This document shows positions 19,899-29,070 of a DNA stretch of 64,000 nt, one piece after another. The notes beneath the pieces were generated by a model. The model did not search any database, had not been told where the DNA came from, and saw only the letters and a program-made list of their open reading frames with translations. Where the stretch lies: contig CAWELC010000003.1 of assembly GCA_963809875.1 (NCBI GenBank), positions 62,001-126,000 on the forward strand. Direction: 5' to 3'. The stretch is from JAFGAS01 sp963809875. GTDB lineage: Bacteria > Desulfobacterota > Zymogenia > Zymogenales > Zymogenaceae. Made by a program: the position numbers and the translations under genes. Numbering within the stretch: position 1 is the first letter of the stretch; each line of letters opens with the position of its first letter.

Positions 19899-20172
19899 TT
19901 TTTAGGCTATACGGTAGGCCGGCGGCGACCATCGGTCGGATAAAAAAGTACTGTTTTCCGGGGAATTGATCGAAAAGAAAGGCGAATCGGCACGGCACGG
20001 GCGAACCGCCGACCTATTCCGGCCGTCCGCCTTCACTCCTCCCAGCGTGTCCTGGGCCGGCGTCAGTCTGGTGAGCGTCTCTCGTCTCTCGATATCGCCT
20101 CGTGCGTGTCCCCTCTGGGACGACACCGCGTTTCGGGCCGTCAAAATAATATTCCCAATATTCCCGCATCGA

Positions 20173-22074
20173 TTAACCCTCGGCCAACACGATGATACGA
20201 TCGTTCGGCTCAAAAGTGATCAGCTCCGTTTTTTTCGGATTCATCGTTACCCCGTACGATCGACTTGCATCGTGCGCCGAAGCGGCGATGCGATATCCGA
20301 TTGCAACCTCGTTTTTTTGACGTGTCGACTCGACGATCGTGTAGAAATTGACGGGTGTGCCGGTCTGGACGTAAAGATCGGCCGGTTTTATGTAGATTTC
20401 GGATCCTTCGGAATCAAAGAGGTCGGCAAAGACAGCCGAGAGTCCCTTGTTCTCAGCGATCTGGGAAAGGGCGAGACTGACAAGCCGGTCGCTTATAATG
20501 AAGTCGTCGGCCTGCGTTACCTCGGCGAGCTCCCTGTTTTTCATGTCAAGCATCTCGCTGACGATGGTAAACGGATTGCCCGCCCTATCGTTGATGTCCC
20601 GCAGGTGGAGGAGACAGATGAGCGTGTGGGCATCGGCCCTCTCGGCATCGAGGGTGTCTGAGTAGCTCAGGACGATTACGTTTTCGTATGTGTCTATTGC
20701 CAGGCCGTTCAGCACGGAGCGATCGGTGATGTCACCGAAATGACTGGAAACGGATGCGTTTTCCAGTTTGAGTGTCTTGATCTGATCGCCGAGCCTCCGG
20801 CCCGGGAGATCCGTATCATCGGCAACGACGGTTATCTGAGACCCTGCGGAAAGATAGCTGTCGAGTTCCTTAATAATCGTCTGAGTACGGTGGTTCCATC
20901 CGAGGATGAGTATTCTTGCGGGGGCGGGGCGCATCGGTGTCGCATGCCGGAGGACGCCTTTGTCGATACCCCACTCGGTCAAGCCGGAAGGTATGATCGT
21001 ATCGTCGTCCTCGGATATGGCGATCAACTGGTCGTTGGTCTGAATCTTTGTATTCATCGGAGGATTGAGCCGGGTAGTACCGTCGGAAAACCGCACGCCG
21101 ATCACCGATGAATCCTCAAAGGCAAACAGGGCATCACCAAAAGTCTTTCCGACAAGGGACGGTTCCTCTTTGAAATAGATCTCGTCGCCGCCAAAGTCGA
21201 GGAGCTCCGTGTACACGACCGAGAGGCCCGACTGCCGGCAGCTCTGCGCGGCTATCCGCGCGATCAGATCACTCGCTAAGACGAACTGCGCCTCGTCCTT
21301 TCCGACCATGCGGGCAACCTCGAGGTTCTTGGGGTCCCGAACGGCAGCGACTATATGATAGGGATCGGGTCGACGATCAGTGCGATTGATAAGGGCGAGG
21401 ACCGACTTGATTACGTGGATGTCCGGATCCTTTGTCTCGGGGGCAAGGACGATGATGGAGCGGGCGGCGTCGGGATTGGCGATTTCGAGATCGGCAACGT
21501 CTATGGGATTACCCGTCCTGCAAACGATACGGGTGCGCCGGGGGGTGCCGACTTTATCCCGTATGGCGTCCTCCATCTGTATCTTGTCCTTTTGGGCGAG
21601 GACAACGATAGAGGATCGCGGCCTATTTTCGTTTGCGATAGCGAGCTCGGATATGACCGTGAATATCTGCGAGGACCAGCCGAGGATGATTACGTGTCCT
21701 GTTTCGGTCACGTGAGAACGACCCTTTCGAAGATCGTCGATCTTGTTTTTAATGCCGGTGGTCAAGAGCCCTATCAGGATGCTGACAGTGAAAACGCCCC
21801 CGAACGTAGTCAACAGCATCAGTAGCATGAAGAAGGCGCTTCCCTTATCTCGGCTTACGGGTGCGGTGCTCAGGGTCCGCATGAGTGTTTCCCAGATGAT
21901 CCCGAAGAGGCTCTTGTCCTCAAAGCCAAGCTTGGTGACGTAGACGATGAGCGACATCCCGACGATCAGCGCAAACGCCACGACAAAGAGCCAACCGATG
22001 ATGGCGACGGTTCCCTTAGAAATAGTATTATCGAAGTGGTATCTCAGCCGATCGCCGAAACGTATCTTTTTCAC
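20173..22074 (-). CDS. CASTOR/POLLUX (SYM8/DMI1)-like ion channel with RCK domains
   Basis: A 633-residue membrane protein. Two N-terminal transmembrane helices (about 20-50 and 80-105) flank a pore-like segment, and two cytoplasmic RCK/TrkA-N-type domains follow (GHVIILGWSSQIFTVISEL; ARILILGWNHRTQTIIKEL). The repeated GW motif after a hydrophobic strand is characteristic of the CASTOR/POLLUX family, cation channels first known from plant symbiosis signalling and also found in bacteria. The bacterial role is not established; K+ or Ca2+ conductance gated by ligand binding is plausible. It lies between the glycosidase and sugar-symporter genes on the same strand but with gaps, so co-transcription is uncertain. 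Confidence 0.85.
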   Translation of the reverse strand: MKKIRFGDRLRYHFDNTISKGTVAIIGWLFVVAFALIVGMSLIVYVTKLGFEDKSLFGIIWETLMRTLSTAPVSRDKGSAFFMLLMLLTTFGGVFTVSILIGLLTTGIKNKIDDLRKGRSHVTETGHVIILGWSSQIFTVISELAIANENRPRSSIVVLAQKDKIQMEDAIRDKVGTPRRTRIVCRTGNPIDVADLEIANPDAARSIIVLAPETKDPDIHVIKSVLALINRTDRRPDPYHIVAAVRDPKNLEVARMVGKDEAQFVLASDLIARIAAQSCRQSGLSVVYTELLDFGGDEIYFKEEPSLVGKTFGDALFAFEDSSVIGVRFSDGTTRLNPPMNTKIQTNDQLIAISEDDDTIIPSGLTEWGIDKGVLRHATPMRPAPARILILGWNHRTQTIIKELDSYLSAGSQITVVADDTDLPGRRLGDQIKTLKLENASVSSHFGDITDRSVLNGLAIDTYENVIVLSYSDTLDAERADAHTLICLLHLRDINDRAGNPFTIVSEMLDMKNRELAEVTQADDFIISDRLVSLALSQIAENKGLSAVFADLFDSEGSEIYIKPADLYVQTGTPVNFYTIVESTRQKNEVAIGYRIAASAHDASRSYGVTMNPKKTELITFEPNDRIIVLAEG

Positions 22075-22120
22075 GCCGACCTCTTAGAAAATGAATAACG
22101 GGATATTCAGGTATACGTAT

Positions 22121-23482
22121 CTACTTGCCCCGGGTTACAGAAAGCCTTTCCACGATATCCTCGCAATACCGCTTATTGAAGGGGAAAAACCAGAGGAATA
22201 TAAGGCCAAGGGCAAAGAATACCGCGGGAATCGCCCCGACCAGGAGCCGTATGCCGAGCAGAGTCTCCCGGCTCTGAGCAATGTCGGGGACGTATCCGAT
22301 GCTGGACAGGATCGTTCCCGTAATGAACGGGGCCAGGGCGATCGAGACCTTGAAAATCAGAAAGGCGATCCCGAAGTAGGCCCCCTCCCGGCGGGTGCCG
22401 GATGTCAGCTCATCAAAATCGATAATCTCCGGAAGGATCGCGTACGGGAAGAGAAAATAGGCCCCGGTTCCGATCCCGGCGACACCCATGAGGATAAAAA
22501 GGACGATCCGGCTTTCCCTCGGCAGAAAGAAGATCGAGGCCGCCGATATGATAAGGACGACAATCCCGATGAGGAACGCCTCCTTCTTGCCGATCTTGCC
22601 GCTGACCCAGACCCATAGTGGGATCGAGAGGAGGAGAAAGCCCATGACGATCCCCATCATGACGGTAAACAGCGCTTCGTTGGAAAGCCAATACTTCGCG
22701 TAAAAGATCAGGACACCCGACAGTATCGTATAACCGAGTGAAACCAGGGAATAGGCGGCGATAAACCACCAAAAGGGCGCATTCTTGAACGTCAGTGCGA
22801 ACGACCTTGAGATAGAAACCGATGCCTTTTTGGAGAAGTCTGCGCGTTCGCGAACGGAAAACGCGGTGATAAGGAAGACCGCGAGGGCCACGGCGCCGAA
22901 GATACCGGCCATCAACACGTACCCCCGTCTTCCTCCGCCGAGCGCCACGACGAGGGGGAGTACGAGGGCGCTGCCCGCAACCCAGCCGATCACAGAGAAG
23001 GGTTGGCGGTAAGCGGTCAGCTTGGTCCGCTCATGGGGGGAAAGGGCGAGCTCCGGCAAGAGCGCGTTATACGGGACGGTGACGATGGTCGAAGCGGTGA
23101 AAAAAAGGATAAACAGCGCAGTGACGAACAGATAGTCAATCACCTGATTGGAGGTAGCCCAGGGCACCCAGATGAGGACGAATAGGAGGGCATATGGAAC
23201 GGCCCCAAAAAAGATATAGGGCCTGCGCCTTCCCCAGCGGCTTCTCGTCGTGTCGGATATCTGCCCCATGAGTGGATCAGAGACTGCGTCCCAGGCCTTC
23301 GCGATGAGCAGCGCTGTGCCGGCAAGCATTGGGGAGAAGTGGACGACGTCGGTATAGAAATAGAGGAGAAAGAAAGCGATTGAAGAAAGCGGAAGCGTTA
23401 TCCCAAGGTCGGATGCGCCGTACGCGATCTTGGTCCAAAAGGAAAGCCCGTGTTCTGCGGGGGCGGTGTTTCTTTCGTTCAT
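22121..23482 (-). CDS. GPH-family (MelB-like) sugar:cation symporter
   Basis: A 453-residue, 12-helix carrier. Signatures of the glycoside-pentoside-hexuronide family are present: YGASDLGITLP at the N-terminus, the cation-site region KAWDAVSDPLMGQISDTTRSRWGRRRPYI and DELTSGTRREGAYFG. These import disaccharides or glycosides with Na+ or H+. The nearby glycoside hydrolase suggests an oligosaccharide or rhamnoside substrate, as inference. If the cation is Na+, it would fit the sodium-type V-ATPase encoded divergently. Confidence 0.88.
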   Translation of the reverse strand: MNERNTAPAEHGLSFWTKIAYGASDLGITLPLSSIAFFLLYFYTDVVHFSPMLAGTALLIAKAWDAVSDPLMGQISDTTRSRWGRRRPYIFFGAVPYALLFVLIWVPWATSNQVIDYLFVTALFILFFTASTIVTVPYNALLPELALSPHERTKLTAYRQPFSVIGWVAGSALVLPLVVALGGGRRGYVLMAGIFGAVALAVFLITAFSVRERADFSKKASVSISRSFALTFKNAPFWWFIAAYSLVSLGYTILSGVLIFYAKYWLSNEALFTVMMGIVMGFLLLSIPLWVWVSGKIGKKEAFLIGIVVLIISAASIFFLPRESRIVLFILMGVAGIGTGAYFLFPYAILPEIIDFDELTSGTRREGAYFGIAFLIFKVSIALAPFITGTILSSIGYVPDIAQSRETLLGIRLLVGAIPAVFFALGLIFLWFFPFNKRYCEDIVERLSVTRGK

Positions 23483-23604
23483 ACTATTTACTGTCGATAT
23501 GGTTACGTTATGGCTTCAAGCGTCAGATGATAGCATAAACCGTGCGCGTTTCAAGCAAATAAAAGGGCCTGTCGATAGAATGGTTTTTTGAAGGCAGGTT
23601 TATC

Positions 23605-23640
23605 ATTTTGCTTGACACGAAAATGGGGGTATGGTATTTT
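23605..23640 (+). promoter_or_regulatory. Promoter of the V-ATPase operon
   Basis: TTGACA (23612-23617), a 17-base spacer and TATTTT (23635-23640) predict transcription starting near 23647. The 13 bases ATTTTGCTTGACA at 23605-23617 recur exactly in the acs promoter on the minus strand (42211-42223). Confidence 0.75.
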
Positions 23641-23649
23641 GTCCCTTCT

Positions 23650-23667
23650 TGAATGAGTATTCATTCA
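23650..23667. promoter_or_regulatory. FadR-type (TetR family) palindromic operator at the V-ATPase transcription start
   Basis: The site TGAATGAGTATTCATTCA has perfect 7-base arms around GTAT. It matches the consensus I recall for the Bacillus subtilis acyl-CoA-responsive repressor FadR (TGAATGA-N-TA-N-TCATTCA) at every fixed position. It overlaps the predicted transcription start, where a bound repressor would block initiation. A near copy lies upstream of acs at 42225-42242. No TetR gene is in the window. Confidence 0.7.
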
Positions 23668-23733
23668 TTGAAAAACGAAAAACCGACCGGTGAAGAGCTA
23701 TTCAGTATCAAGGTATTATGAGGATGATACAGA

Positions 23734-24048
23734 GTGGTTAAGGCAATTGTCAATAAGCTGAGAGACGCCGAAACACGAGCCGAGAATCTGGTGAAAGACG
23801 CCGAGGCAAAGGCAGGCCAGAATGCGGCTCAGTTTGACAAGGCAAGGGAAAAACGTCTGCAGAAGATGTATGCCGAAAGCGATGCGCTGCGAGAAAAGGC
23901 CCTCAAAGAGGCGGACGCTCGGGCAAAGCAGGAGGAGACGCAGATACTTGCAGATGCCCAGAAAGAGATGAATACGTTGCGGGCCGCCGCGGATAAGAGG
24001 AAAGAAGAGGCTATTTCGCTAATCATTCGGAAGATACTAGAACAGTGA
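23734..24048 (+). CDS. V/A-type ATPase subunit H (peripheral stalk, AhaH/G-like)
   Basis: A 104-residue, almost wholly alpha-helical, charged coiled-coil protein rich in Ala, Glu and Lys, as expected for the peripheral-stalk partner of subunit E. The start is a GTG at 23734 with GAGG 10 bases upstream. Its stop overlaps the GTG start of subunit I (GTGA), so the two are coupled. It takes the first place in the operon, as the small stalk subunit does in Thermus-type ATPase operons. Confidence 0.75.
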   Translation: MVKAIVNKLRDAETRAENLVKDAEAKAGQNAAQFDKAREKRLQKMYAESDALREKALKEADARAKQEETQILADAQKEMNTLRAAADKRKEEAISLIIRKILEQ

Positions 24049-26039
24049 GCATCAAACCGGTAACCAAAGTCCTGTTTGTCGTTCATCGGGACGAGAAGAA
24101 CCCGTTCCTGAAATTTATTCAGGAGCAGGGCACGGTACAGATAACGGAGCTCGCGCAACAAGACGTGCGTACCGCGTTCCCGGAGCTGGCCAAAGAGGAT
24201 TCGAGAAAGCTGAATGACCTGGTGGCCCTTTCATCCCAGATCGATTTTGCGATCAACTTCCTCTCGCCATATGCCGCCAAGAAATCCCTCGCCTCCGCCC
24301 TGACACCGAAGGGGCTCAAGAACATGGGCGATTTGAGCTCACTTGCCGAGTCTGTGGATATACGGGGGATTCTGGACAAGGTAATGCATTTGTCCCGGGA
24401 GCTTTCCGAAGCCAGAAGCCAGATAACGAAACTCGAATCTTCCAAGGATACATTCATCCCGTGGCTCGGGCTGGATGTCCCTATAGAGAACCTCAGGGAT
24501 ACCAGGAAAGTCCACCAGATGCTCTTCATGATCTTCAAGGTGACCACCGAGGAGCTCGTTGGGCAGCTGAACTCATGCGGAGATTCCTATGTGCTGACCC
24601 CCGTTTCAATAAGTCCGAACTACTCCTATTATCATTTTGTCTGCCACACCGATGACCGCGCGGCCTTTGACGAAGTCCTGGCGAAACTGGGAGCCGAGCG
24701 CGAGAGCCTCCCCGAATTCACCGGGACCTTCAAGAAGGCGTTTGATCATCAAGAGCACGAGATAGCCGAAATAAAGAAACGAATTGCGTCGCTCGAGGAA
24801 AACGCGCGACTACTCGCGGCGGAAAAGGAACGGCTCGAAGAGCTCTATGATCATTACATCATAGAGAAGGAGCGCGAAGAGGTATCCGAGCGTCTCAATT
24901 CGTCGGCGGGAGCCACATTTATCGAAGGATGGATGCCCACCAGTAATGTCGACGTCATTCGAGAAGGTATCCATGAACGGTTCAAGCTTGTGGAGATGGC
25001 GACCTTCGATCACGCTGAAGATGATAAGGCACCGATTATCCTAAAGAATCGGGGTTTATTCCGGCCTTTTGAGGTCATAACATCGCTGTACGGGATGCCG
25101 GACTCCAAGGAGTTCGATCCCACCCCGTTCTATGCCATTTTTTATGCGATATTCTTCGGTACGTGTCTCACCGACGCCGGTTACGGCGTGGTGCTTTCTG
25201 TCATCCTTTTCTTCCTTGTTTTCAGATTCAGGTATTCCTTCGGGAAAAACAAGATAGTCCTGGTGCTCCTCATCGGCTCCGTTACGACCGTCATATTGGG
25301 CGCCATTACGGGTGGATGGTTCGGTGATCTGCTGTTCCGCCTCCCGGACGGATACTGGCTCAAGAACCTTGGGACGTCCATAATGGTCATGGACCCCCTT
25401 AAAGATACCATTACCTTCATGCTCGTCTGTATCGCGCTGGGGATGACGCAGATCAACATCGGAATGCTGATCGGTTTCGCGAAGCTTCTAAAGATCAAGG
25501 ACTATCGTGAGGCAATGGTAAAGATGGCCTGGATCGTCTTCATCGATACGGCCGCCGGCTTGATAGCCGAATATATGTCCCCGGGTATAATACCGCCGAT
25601 GGTATTGAAGGTCCTCGTAGGGGCCGTCTTAACCGCCTCGGCATTGATCGTTCTCTTCTCACAGGGAGAAGGGAGCATATTTGCCCGCGTCGGGTGGGGG
25701 CTCTATAATCTCTATGGATGCACGGGATACGTCGGAGACGTGTTAAGCTATCTGAGGCTCCTGGCCCTGGGACTGTCCACGGGGATCATCGCGTCGGTGG
25801 TAAATCTGGTAGCGGATCTGGTCGGGGCGTTCCCCTACGTGGGGTTTGTCCTGGCGACGATCGTCTTTATCGGAGGGCACACGTTCAATATAGCCATCAA
25901 CTGCCTCGGTGCCTTTGTCCATACGACACGCCTCCAGTACGTCGAATTCTTCAACAAGTTCTATGATGGAACGGGCAGGCCGTTCAAACCGTTTACCGTC
26001 AGTCCCAAGTACGTGTACTTGAAAGAGTCTTTCGACTAA
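24045..26039 (+). CDS. V/A-type ATPase subunit I (membrane stator)
   Basis: A 664-residue protein. The cytoplasmic N-terminal half holds coiled coils (about 95-140 and 235-300) that dock the peripheral stalks. The C-terminal half (from about 360) has seven or eight membrane helices that form the ion half-channels against the K ring. The membrane part has the typical sequence DAGYGVVLS and the conserved GYVGDVLSYLRLLALGLS, which contains the stator arginine. It is the equivalent of NtpI and eukaryotic subunit a. Full family length, no disruption. Confidence 0.92.
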   Translation: MSIKPVTKVLFVVHRDEKNPFLKFIQEQGTVQITELAQQDVRTAFPELAKEDSRKLNDLVALSSQIDFAINFLSPYAAKKSLASALTPKGLKNMGDLSSLAESVDIRGILDKVMHLSRELSEARSQITKLESSKDTFIPWLGLDVPIENLRDTRKVHQMLFMIFKVTTEELVGQLNSCGDSYVLTPVSISPNYSYYHFVCHTDDRAAFDEVLAKLGAERESLPEFTGTFKKAFDHQEHEIAEIKKRIASLEENARLLAAEKERLEELYDHYIIEKEREEVSERLNSSAGATFIEGWMPTSNVDVIREGIHERFKLVEMATFDHAEDDKAPIILKNRGLFRPFEVITSLYGMPDSKEFDPTPFYAIFYAIFFGTCLTDAGYGVVLSVILFFLVFRFRYSFGKNKIVLVLLIGSVTTVILGAITGGWFGDLLFRLPDGYWLKNLGTSIMVMDPLKDTITFMLVCIALGMTQINIGMLIGFAKLLKIKDYREAMVKMAWIVFIDTAAGLIAEYMSPGIIPPMVLKVLVGAVLTASALIVLFSQGEGSIFARVGWGLYNLYGCTGYVGDVLSYLRLLALGLSTGIIASVVNLVADLVGAFPYVGFVLATIVFIGGHTFNIAINCLGAFVHTTRLQYVEFFNKFYDGTGRPFKPFTVSPKYVYLKESFD

Positions 26040-26097
26040 GTTCAGTCTTTTTGGTTAAGGATCGAATCGATCTGAATCTAACATTGTGGAGTGTACC

Positions 26098-26601
26098 ATG
26101 TCCGAAGTGCTATACGTGTTGACGTTACCCTATCTGGCGCTGCCGGTACTGGGTGCCGCCTTTGCAGTGGGTTTTTCCGGTTTCGGTTCAGCCACCGGTA
26201 TTGCCATCGCCGGCTCCGTTGCGGACGGCGTGCTGGCCGAGGATCCCGACATTTTCGGAAGGGTCTTGATCTTCGTTGCGATGCCCGGAACCCAGGGCAT
26301 ATACGGATTCCTGGGCGCCTTCCTGATCCTCCTCAAGTCAGGTTTCATCGGGGGTGCCCCCATCGAGACCATGACCATTCATCAGGCCTGGGCGTTCGCG
26401 TTCGCCGGCCTTCCGGTAGGACTTGGCGGGTGGGTATCGGGTATCTGGCAGGGGAAGGTATGCGCGACGGGTATCTCGCTGGCTGTCAAGCGCCCTGAGG
26501 CGATGATGAAGGGCGTTATCTACGGCGCCATGGTCGAGACGTACGCGATCCTAGGGCTTCTCATCACAATTCTGGCGCTGAACGGCATCAATCCGCAGTA
26601 G
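26098..26601 (+). CDS. V/A-type ATPase subunit K, Na+-type rotor proteolipid
   Basis: A 167-residue proteolipid with four helices in two duplicated hairpins; only the second carries the ion-binding carboxylate (E147 in AMVETYAIL). T65-Q66 (PGTQGIYG), Q118 (WQGKV) and E147 line up with the Na+ ligands T64, Q65, Q110 and E139 of Enterococcus hirae NtpK, and Y69 with its Y68. I therefore predict a Na+-coupled rotor. The ATG at 26098 is preferred over an upstream GTG because the hydrophobic N-terminus starts there. Confidence 0.92.
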   Translation: MSEVLYVLTLPYLALPVLGAAFAVGFSGFGSATGIAIAGSVADGVLAEDPDIFGRVLIFVAMPGTQGIYGFLGAFLILLKSGFIGGAPIETMTIHQAWAFAFAGLPVGLGGWVSGIWQGKVCATGISLAVKRPEAMMKGVIYGAMVETYAILGLLITILALNGINPQ

Positions 26602-26635
26602 CCAGACAGAACACAAAAGCCCTTAAGGTGGTGCC

Positions 26636-27244
26636 ATGTCCGTAGAGAACATTATTAAGAAGATAGTAGACGAATCCCAAGCGGCTGCCCGCTCGATAGC
26701 TGAAAAGGCCGAGCGGGACATGGGCAAGCTTAACTCCGATCTCGACCGAGAGGAGACGGAGCTAAAAGAAGCAGCTCGTAAAAAGACGCAGGGCGAAGCG
26801 GAAGAGATCGTGAAGAGGCGGGTATCGTCTGCGCGACTCGAGGGGAGAAAACGTGTCCTTGGTGAAAAGGACATGATCGTGGGAGAGGTCTACGCGGAAG
26901 CGAGAAGCAGGATGCTCGCTCTGTCGGACGACAAGTACCTCGATTTTCTCAAGAGGCTCACGATAGCTCATAGTGTCGATGGTGACGTGAAGGTAATGCT
27001 TTCGAAAAAGGACGTTACCCGATTTAAGGGAAGGCTTCCGCAATGGGAAAATGACGTCGCGCAGGCGGCGCAAAAACAGGGTAAGAAGGGATCCATAACG
27101 ATATCATCGGAGATGCGGGATATCGAAGGGGGTCTCGTGCTTTCCCAGGGAAGGACCGAAGTCAATCTCAGTCTTGACGTCATCCTTGACGAGACAAAAT
27201 ACAACCTCGAAGGAGAGGTGACCCGTATCCTTTTTGGCCAGTAG
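26636..27244 (+). CDS. V/A-type ATPase subunit E (peripheral stalk)
   Basis: A 202-residue protein with a long N-terminal helix rich in Glu, Lys and Arg and a globular C-terminal domain with the typical GGLVLSQGRTEVNLSLD block. It forms the peripheral stalk with subunit H and holds the catalytic head still. A 220-base stretch without a visible gene separates it from subunit C, which is unusual within an ATPase operon. Confidence 0.85.
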   Translation: MSVENIIKKIVDESQAAARSIAEKAERDMGKLNSDLDREETELKEAARKKTQGEAEEIVKRRVSSARLEGRKRVLGEKDMIVGEVYAEARSRMLALSDDKYLDFLKRLTIAHSVDGDVKVMLSKKDVTRFKGRLPQWENDVAQAAQKQGKKGSITISSEMRDIEGGLVLSQGRTEVNLSLDVILDETKYNLEGEVTRILFGQ

Positions 27245-27464
27245 TCTCGTCGGATAGCGCCGGACGGTACCGTGCCCGGGTGTGAATGTGGTGCGTCCTC
27301 ATTCCGGTAGTGTCGCGACATGGGCACGGAAATAGACTGTTTGGCAGGTATTGAGAGCGATGGACGTGGGTGCGAACGAGAACCCACGGACAGTCCGAAG
27401 CGTTACGCGAATGTCGAATGAGGTTTTCTGAGACAGGATCCCGCAAGAACAGGAACTGATAGAC
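27245..27464. other. Non-coding gap inside the V-ATPase operon (subunits E to C)
   Basis: I see no gene, strong promoter or terminator in these 220 bases. Only very short open frames occur. It may hold an internal ribosome-loading or processing signal, but nothing in the sequence shows this. Confidence 0.4.
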
Positions 27465-28625
27465 ATGAATGAAATCGAGTTTCCGATCGACGTGGATCGG
27501 AAAATGGATCTCAGCAAAGAAATCGCCAAGAAACCACTTGCAGGGCTTTCCACGCTCAATTATGACGAGTTCCTCGTCTCTGAAGATTGGAAGTGGGGTG
27601 ATGACACCAGATACGCATTTGCTGCGGGCTATATCAGGGCCATCGAACATCGGTTGATCACGCCCGAACGGTTTCTGCGTTTCGCCGACGCTCGTGACAC
27701 CGCGGAAGTATTTGCGATGCTCGCAGATACCGACTATGCCAGGGGATATCACGATGAGATGACGGTGATCTCCGGGATGGGAACCGAAGGAATTGACATC
27801 GGACTGGTCGTGAAACTGGAGGCGGAGAGAGTAAAGAAGTTTATCAACGAGCTGACGCAGGACCGGGGGCAAACCGACATTCTCTTTGAACGTGACGACT
27901 TCTTCAACCTCGCCCTTTCACTTAAGGGGATATTGGGGAAAGTGTCCGTTGAAGACGCATTTGTGCCTTTGGGTACGCTGTCTCCTGATCTCATCTATCA
28001 GGAAGCAAAGGAGCCCGAGAAGTCCGAACTCCTTCCGCCGCACCTGAAAGAGGCGGCGCTCGAGGCGATAAAAGCGTACAACGAATCCGGAAACCCATCG
28101 GAAATCGACCGGGTCGTCGATAACCATATGTACGATTATCTCCTGGCCCGGACATCCGAAAAAGAGATCTTTTTCCTGCATAAACTCATCACCATCGAAA
28201 TCGACCTGACAAACATCATAACGTTTTTCCGACTCAAATGGGTTAATGATACTCTCGCGTCATTGCAGCACGCCCTCATCAAGGGCGGAAGGCTTCCGTT
28301 TGCCGTATTCATGGAATTCTTCCCAAGGGAGATAGACGACATAGAAACCGGCTTCCTGTCCGATGAGGCATACCATGAATTCATCGCGGAGGGAGTCCTT
28401 CACCTAAAGAATGAGAATTCCTTTATCGTGATGGAGGCCCTGATTGAGCGTGAGCTCATGAAGATTGTCAGTCGGGAAAGAGAGATAAGCTTCGGGGTTG
28501 AGATCCTCATCGCCTACTATTATAAGAAGTCCTTCGAGATGAAGAAACTCAGGACGATCATTATAGGGAAAGAAAACGGTTTCTCCCCGCAAGAGATAAA
28601 GATGAGGCTCGGTCATGTCGGATAG
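27465..28625 (+). CDS. V/A-type ATPase subunit C (central-shaft cap, NtpC-like)
   Basis: A 386-residue mostly helical protein with the repeated three-lobed pattern of V/A-ATPase subunit C (d subunit): ARDTAEVFAMLADTDYA near residue 75 and the block NLALSLKGILG. The funnel-shaped protein joins the D-F shaft to the K ring. Its end overlaps the subunit F start by 11 bases, indicating coupling. Confidence 0.85.
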   Translation: MNEIEFPIDVDRKMDLSKEIAKKPLAGLSTLNYDEFLVSEDWKWGDDTRYAFAAGYIRAIEHRLITPERFLRFADARDTAEVFAMLADTDYARGYHDEMTVISGMGTEGIDIGLVVKLEAERVKKFINELTQDRGQTDILFERDDFFNLALSLKGILGKVSVEDAFVPLGTLSPDLIYQEAKEPEKSELLPPHLKEAALEAIKAYNESGNPSEIDRVVDNHMYDYLLARTSEKEIFFLHKLITIEIDLTNIITFFRLKWVNDTLASLQHALIKGGRLPFAVFMEFFPREIDDIETGFLSDEAYHEFIAEGVLHLKNENSFIVMEALIERELMKIVSREREISFGVEILIAYYYKKSFEMKKLRTIIIGKENGFSPQEIKMRLGHVG

Positions 28626-28950
28626 TAAAGTAACGGTCATCGGGGATAGAGACTCCGTTTTAGGATTTGGAGCCCTCGGCGTTAAGGTAAAAACGCCACC
28701 CCCCGAGGCCGATAAGATTCGCGAAGCGGTCGTTGAGGCCCTTAATGAGGAAGTGGCAATCCTCTTCATCACCGAACGTCTTGCCGAGGAAATCCCTGAC
28801 ATGATCAAGGATCTTTCCCGGAGGCCTCTGCCGGCGGTAGTGATGATACCGGACGCGTCCGGGAGCAAAGGAATGGGCCTCAAGAAACTCAACGAGATCA
28901 TCGTCAGAGCGGTCGGGTCAAATATAACCTCCCAGGGGGAGGCTGATTAA
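28615..28950 (+). CDS. V/A-type ATPase subunit F
   Basis: A 111-residue protein with the VTVIGDRDSVLGFGALGVKV opening and the EEVAILFITERLAEEI block typical of subunit F. It is part of the central shaft with subunit D. It overlaps the end of subunit C, and 120 bases follow before subunit A. Confidence 0.9.
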   Translation: MSDSKVTVIGDRDSVLGFGALGVKVKTPPPEADKIREAVVEALNEEVAILFITERLAEEIPDMIKDLSRRPLPAVVMIPDASGSKGMGLKKLNEIIVRAVGSNITSQGEAD

Positions 28951-29070
28951 GGAAAGGGGCGCGACGGCTTTCGGCGGTGCGAACGTGACGGCGTCGCGGA
29001 ATAGACAACGACGTATTTCGAAATAAATTGATACACTAACTAAACGGATATACGAGAAAACGGTGGATCT

